DNA of 6,994 nt from JADCCX01 sp031373545. GTDB taxonomy: Bacteria > Pseudomonadota > Alphaproteobacteria > Rhizobiales > Beijerinckiaceae. The notes beneath the pieces are model-generated. The model did not search any database. It worked only from the letters and a program-made list of their open reading frames with translations, and was not told the DNA's origin. The stretch is taken from the NCBI GenBank assembly GCA_031373545.1, contig JANMMT010000147.1, positions 1 to 6,994 on the forward strand, written 5' to 3'. The position numbers and the translations under genes were made by a program. Position 1 is the stretch's first letter, and each line of letters starts with the position of its first letter. Shown here piece after piece: positions 4,427 through 6,994 of this stretch.

Positions 4427-5608
4427 ATGACGCTCATCACCACCACGGCAAATCTCAAAGCCCTGTGCGATCGACTGGCCTCGCACCCCTACATCACGGT
4501 GGACACGGAGTTTCTGCGCGAGACGACATTCTGGCCCAAGCTGTGCGTCGTGCAACTGGCCAGCGATGCCGAGGCCGCCGCTGTGGATGCACTGGCCGAG
4601 GGCATCGATTTGCAACCCTTTCTCGATCTTATGACCAACCCCGCCGTGATCAAGGTGTTTCATGCGGCGCGGCAGGACATCGAAATCATCTGGCGGTTGT
4701 GCCGTGCCACACCTTATCCTCTGTTCGACACGCAGGTCGCCGCCATGGTCTGCGGTTTTGGCGATCAGGTGTCCTATGAGCAGCTGGCCGGTAGTTTGGC
4801 GGGCGCGAAGATCGACAAGTCCTCCCGCTTCACCGATTGGTCGCGCCGCCCGCTCAGCGAAGCGCAAATCACCTACGCGCTGGCGGATGTCACGCATCTG
4901 CGCACGGTCTATGCCAAGCTTCTGGCCAAGCTGGAGAAAACCGGGCGCACACACTGGCTCGAAACTGAGCTGGCCGTGCTTACATCTGTCGAGACTTATG
5001 AACAAAAGCCCGAGAATGCCTGGCAGCGCTTTCGCAGCCGCATGCGCAAACCACGCGATCTTGCCATCCTCATGGAATTGGCGGCCTGGCGCGAGACGGA
5101 AGCGCAAAGCAAGGATGTCCCCCGCAGCCGCGTGCTGAAAGACGATGTGCTGATGGACATCGTCTTCGCCGCACCTTCCACAATCGAGGCGCTGGGTGGT
5201 CTACGTAGCCTGCCGAATGGCTATGAACGCTCCCGCGCGGGTCAGGACATGCTGGCCGCCGTTCAACGCGGTCTGGCCGCCGATCACAGCACGCTGCCCG
5301 CCCTTGACCGTGATCCGGATCGGCGCATGAGCAACCAGGGTACAGCCATCGTGCAACTCTTGAAAGTGCTGCTCCAGGGCATTGCCGAGCGCCAGCAGGT
5401 TGCTCCCAAGCTCATCGCCACGGTGGATGAACTGGAAGCGATCGCGCTGGATGACAACGCAGATGTGCCTTCATTAAAAGGCTGGCGGCGCGAGATGTTC
5501 GGCCAGATGGCCCTTGATCTGAAGGCCGGGCGGGTGGCGCTCACCGCTGAAAAAGGCCGGATCATTGCCCGGCCGATCGAGCCCTTGTCAGACATTGCGG
5601 CGCAGTGA
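4427..5608 (+). CDS. rnd: Ribonuclease D
   Basis: The product has 393 residues. RNase D is a 3'-5' exoribonuclease that matures tRNA 3' ends and some other small RNAs. The N-terminal DEDDy exonuclease domain (about 1-170) shows D26 and E28 in VDTEFLRE (Exo I), D84 in VFHAARQDIEII (Exo II) and Y150 with D154 in TYALADVTHL (Exo III), so all catalytic residues are present. An HRDC nucleic-acid-binding domain follows at about 209-290, and a helical C-terminal region completes the protein. The ATG at 4427 with TTAGG six bases upstream is preferred; the in-frame TTG at 4421 would abut that site. The gene lies directly downstream of a tRNA and two tRNA-3'-end mimics with no evident separate promoter, so co-transcription is possible. 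It converges on tupA. Confidence 0.95.
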   Translation: MTLITTTANLKALCDRLASHPYITVDTEFLRETTFWPKLCVVQLASDAEAAAVDALAEGIDLQPFLDLMTNPAVIKVFHAARQDIEIIWRLCRATPYPLFDTQVAAMVCGFGDQVSYEQLAGSLAGAKIDKSSRFTDWSRRPLSEAQITYALADVTHLRTVYAKLLAKLEKTGRTHWLETELAVLTSVETYEQKPENAWQRFRSRMRKPRDLAILMELAAWRETEAQSKDVPRSRVLKDDVLMDIVFAAPSTIEALGGLRSLPNGYERSRAGQDMLAAVQRGLAADHSTLPALDRDPDRRMSNQGTAIVQLLKVLLQGIAERQQVAPKLIATVDELEAIALDDNADVPSLKGWRREMFGQMALDLKAGRVALTAEKGRIIARPIEPLSDIAAQ

Positions 5609-5624
5609 TCCCTGCAGTGATCCC
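5602..5624 (+). repeat. Short tandem duplication at the rnd stop codon
   Basis: GCAGTGATCCC occurs at 5602-5612 and again at 5614-5624, a 12-bp period. The first copy contains the rnd stop codon TGA. Only 28 bases separate the rnd and tupA stop codons, and no convincing bidirectional terminator is visible. Confidence 0.6.
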
Positions 5625-5636
5625 GCCAGAAGGGGG

Positions 5637-6527
5637 TCAGGCACCGGAATCGGCTGAGTTGGGGAAAAACAGCTGCTGGCCATCGACTTTGTAATCGCCG
5701 ATGGCTTTCTGGCCCTCCGCACCCGTGAGCCAATGAATGAAGGCCAGGCCGTCCTGTTGCCTGACATAGGGGTGGCGCGCGGGGTTGACCAGGATCACGC
5801 CGTACTGGTTGCGCAGCGGTGCATCACCCGCAACCAGAATGGCCAGATTGCGGCGGTTGCGAAAATTCAACCAGGTTCCGCGGTCCGTCAGCACATAAGC
5901 GTCCTGTACAGAAGCCATGTTGAGGGCCGCGCCCATGCCTTGGCCAATCTCGCGATACCAGGGCCCCTTCGTGGCGGAAATATCCGTTCCGCTCAGGTGC
6001 CAGAGGGCAAGCTCGGCCATGTGCGTTCCGGAACGATCGCCGCGCGATATGAACATCATTTCCTTGCGGCGCACAGTTTCCAGCGCCGCACTGATGCTGG
6101 ACATGCCCGCAATGCCAGCCGGATCGCTGGCGGGGCCCACCAGAACGAAGTCGTTGTACATCACAGGCTGGCGCCGGACGCCGTGGCCTTCGGCAACGAA
6201 TCGCTCCTCGTCAGCCCGCACGTGTGTCAGCACCACATCGACATCACCGCGCCGCGCGGTATCAAGCGCCTGACCCGTACCAAAGATCACGAACCGCACG
6301 GCAATGCCCGTCTTCGCCGTGAAGATCGGAGCCAGATGGCTCAACAACCCGGAGTCCTGCGTGGTCGTTGTGGAGGCCACGGTGATGGAGCGCACCTCGC
6401 CATCAGCCGTCGGCGTGCGTGGCTGGGCAGTCGTTTCCCAAAGCGAGGCCGTCAGGAGCAGTCCAACGGTCGCCACGGTTGCCGCTGTCAGTCTGGTCAG
6501 AACATCGGCTATCCGGCGCGGCCTCAT
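5637..6527 (-). CDS. tupA: TupA-like periplasmic tungstate-binding protein
   Basis: The product has 296 residues. A basic N-terminus (MRPRR) and a hydrophobic stretch at about 14-30 form a signal peptide, with cleavage likely near residues 34-36, so the protein should be periplasmic. Motifs typical of the TupA family appear in order: STTTTQDSGLL (52-62), GTGQAL (83-88), YNDFVLVGP (124-132), FISRGDRSGTH (159-169), WYREIGQGMG with LNMA (190-205), DRGTWL (215-220) and NQYGVILVNP (240-249). The serine/threonine and arginine residues of such motifs coordinate the oxyanion in this family. TupA normally delivers tungstate to the TupBC ABC transporter for molybdo/tungstopterin enzymes. No tupB or tupC follows, because rnd converges on its 3' end, so partners would have to be elsewhere. 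GGAAAG lies four bases before the ATG. Another small oxyanion ligand cannot be excluded. Confidence 0.88.
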   Translation of the reverse strand: MRPRRIADVLTRLTAATVATVGLLLTASLWETTAQPRTPTADGEVRSITVASTTTTQDSGLLSHLAPIFTAKTGIAVRFVIFGTGQALDTARRGDVDVVLTHVRADEERFVAEGHGVRRQPVMYNDFVLVGPASDPAGIAGMSSISAALETVRRKEMMFISRGDRSGTHMAELALWHLSGTDISATKGPWYREIGQGMGAALNMASVQDAYVLTDRGTWLNFRNRRNLAILVAGDAPLRNQYGVILVNPARHPYVRQQDGLAFIHWLTGAEGQKAIGDYKVDGQQLFFPNSADSGA

Positions 6528-6599
6528 GGAACTTTCCGTTTTCGTTAGATCCGTTCAATTCTCGATCGGGAATCTGCATCGCGCAGCCGGGTTACCTCT

Positions 6600-6615
6600 C
6601 TTCAGCTTGCTGAAG
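6600..6615. promoter_or_regulatory. 16-bp palindrome upstream of tupA, candidate operator
   Basis: CTTCAGC-TT-GCTGAAG is a perfect inverted repeat with 7-bp arms and a 2-bp centre. It lies 73-88 bases upstream of the tupA start codon and just downstream of the promoter proposed at 6638-6666. That position suits a repressor. Which regulator would bind is not known from the sequence. Confidence 0.5.
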
Positions 6616-6637
6616 CCGAAAGTCATTCTGCCTTGAA

Positions 6638-6666
6638 AACATGGGAAAAGCAGGGCGCTGTGTCAA
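6638..6666 (-). promoter_or_regulatory. Candidate sigma-70 promoter of tupA
   Basis: On the minus strand a perfect TTGACA (-35) occupies 6661-6666. After a 17-base spacer comes CATGTT (-10) at 6638-6643. The -35 is consensus and the spacing optimal, but the -10 is weak. The predicted transcript would have a leader of about 100 bases containing the palindrome at 6600-6615. Confidence 0.4.
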
Positions 6667-6789
6667 CACTGTGGGCACGGCTCCGCCGCCTGTCCCAGCC
6701 CGGATGCCACCCCTCCTCATGGCTTTGCCGGTCCCATATGCACTAATTCGATATTGATGATTGAAGATGCTGGATAATGAAATTTTCAG

Positions 6790-6819
6790 TTGACTAAACT
6801 GTTACGGCGCATTCTATAT
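6790..6819 (+). promoter_or_regulatory. Sigma-70 promoter of the gene starting at 6869
   Basis: TTGACT (6790-6795) is followed after 18 bases by CTATAT (6814-6819), or after 17 bases by TCTATA. This resembles the alphaproteobacterial housekeeping pattern. Transcription would start near 6826, leaving a leader of about 40 bases with GGCGAGG before the ATG. An inverted repeat CAGTT-N5-AACTG (6787-6801) overlaps the -35 hexamer and could be an operator. Confidence 0.6.
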
Positions 6820-6868
6820 GCTGGAATAGATCGAAATGCAGAACTTGTAGCAAGGCGAGGACCGTATC

Positions 6869-6994
6869 ATGTCGACAGGCAACGTATCCCAGGACAATGG
6901 CGCGGCGGAAGCGGCGGAGCGGGCGCGGCGGGAAGCGGAGGAAGCGGCGCGCAGGGCAGCGGAAGCGGCGCGCAAGGCGGCGGAGGAAGCCGCG
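6869..6994 (+). CDS. Unknown protein starting with an Ala/Glu/Arg-rich helix, 3' end outside window
   Basis: Only the first 42 codons are present. After an 11-residue polar lead (MSTGNVSQDNG), all 31 remaining residues are Ala (16), Glu (8), Arg (6) or Lys (1). Alanine pairs recur every 3-4 residues (26-27, 30-31, 33-34, 37-38, 41-42), the pattern of a long single helix or coiled coil. AAGGCGAGG at 6852-6860 is a good ribosome binding site eight bases before the ATG, and a promoter lies upstream, so the start is convincing. No signal peptide is visible. The family and function cannot be recognised from this fragment. Confidence 0.75.
   Translation, partial: MSTGNVSQDNGAAEAAERARREAEEAARRAAEAARKAAEEAA

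Larger units (their letters stand above)
6528..6868. promoter_or_regulatory. Divergent intergenic region between tupA and the next gene
   Basis: No credible coding region is seen in these 341 bases. The tupA side (6528-6720) is GC-rich and carries a palindrome and a minus-strand promoter candidate. The right side (6735-6840) turns markedly AT-rich and contains a plus-strand promoter and short repeats. ATGCTGGA occurs at 6767-6774 and again at 6818-6825, the second copy overlapping the -10 region. The two divergent promoters are separate enough for independent control. Confidence 0.7.

Noticed and set aside
3990..4430. Plus-strand open frame running through the tRNA and both repeat units, with internally repeated peptide
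   Set aside because: The repetition is inherited from the RNA repeats, there is no ribosome binding site, and the frame crosses a real tRNA gene. A tiny basic peptide like that proposed for the E. coli tyrT repeats cannot be excluded but has no support.
4292..5107. 271-codon minus-strand frame containing GGEGGIRTPNLL
   Set aside because: The GEGGIRTP segment is the well-known false translation of the antisense of a tRNA-Ser 3' end. Here it comes from repeat unit 2, and the rest is antisense to rnd.

Overview
The window looks like an alphaproteobacterial chromosome segment. It is GC-rich and carries the order rpsF - rpsR - DUF2232 membrane protein - rplI, with S6 and L9 proteins that have charged C-terminal tails. 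The genus cannot be named from the sequence alone; Hyphomicrobiales or a neighbouring order is the best guess (inference).

Layout. (1) Positions 2-1330 hold the 3' part of an RTX calcium-binding protein gene, open through the left edge and closed by a strong intrinsic terminator at 1352-1381. (2) A leader of about 250 bp with two stable hairpins precedes rpsF (1636-2037). The rpsF stop overlaps the rpsR start (2037-2288). A terminator-like hairpin follows, then the DUF2232 gene (2421-3359) and rplI (3394-3975). (3) Positions 3976-4426 are an RNA-rich region: a long imperfect hairpin, a tRNA-Ser(UGA) gene with encoded CCA, and two 94-bp units repeating at a 114-bp period. Each unit ends in a copy of the last 26 nt of the tRNA. 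(4) rnd (RNase D, 4427-5608) starts 47 nt after the last repeat. (5) On the minus strand, converging on rnd, is a lone tupA-like tungstate-binding protein gene (5637-6527). (6) A divergent intergenic region (6528-6868) contains promoter and operator candidates for both sides. A new gene starts at 6869 and begins with a strikingly regular Ala/Glu/Arg helix cut by the window end.

How the parts work together. rpsF, rpsR and rplI supply ribosomal subunit proteins, and the membrane protein is a customary passenger of that operon. The most unusual part is region 3-4. Each repeat unit can fold into a 12-layer helix ending in G-CCA, which matches the acceptor plus T-stem geometry of a tRNA. These tRNA 3'-end mimics lie between a real tRNA and the gene for RNase D, an enzyme that trims tRNA 3' ends. 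The arrangement resembles the tandem tRNA-3'-end repeats downstream of E. coli tyrT (rtT). It suggests a processed small RNA or a feedback leader for rnd; the structure is seen in the sequence, while the function is inference.

Most other long open frames are antisense or shifted shadows of these genes.
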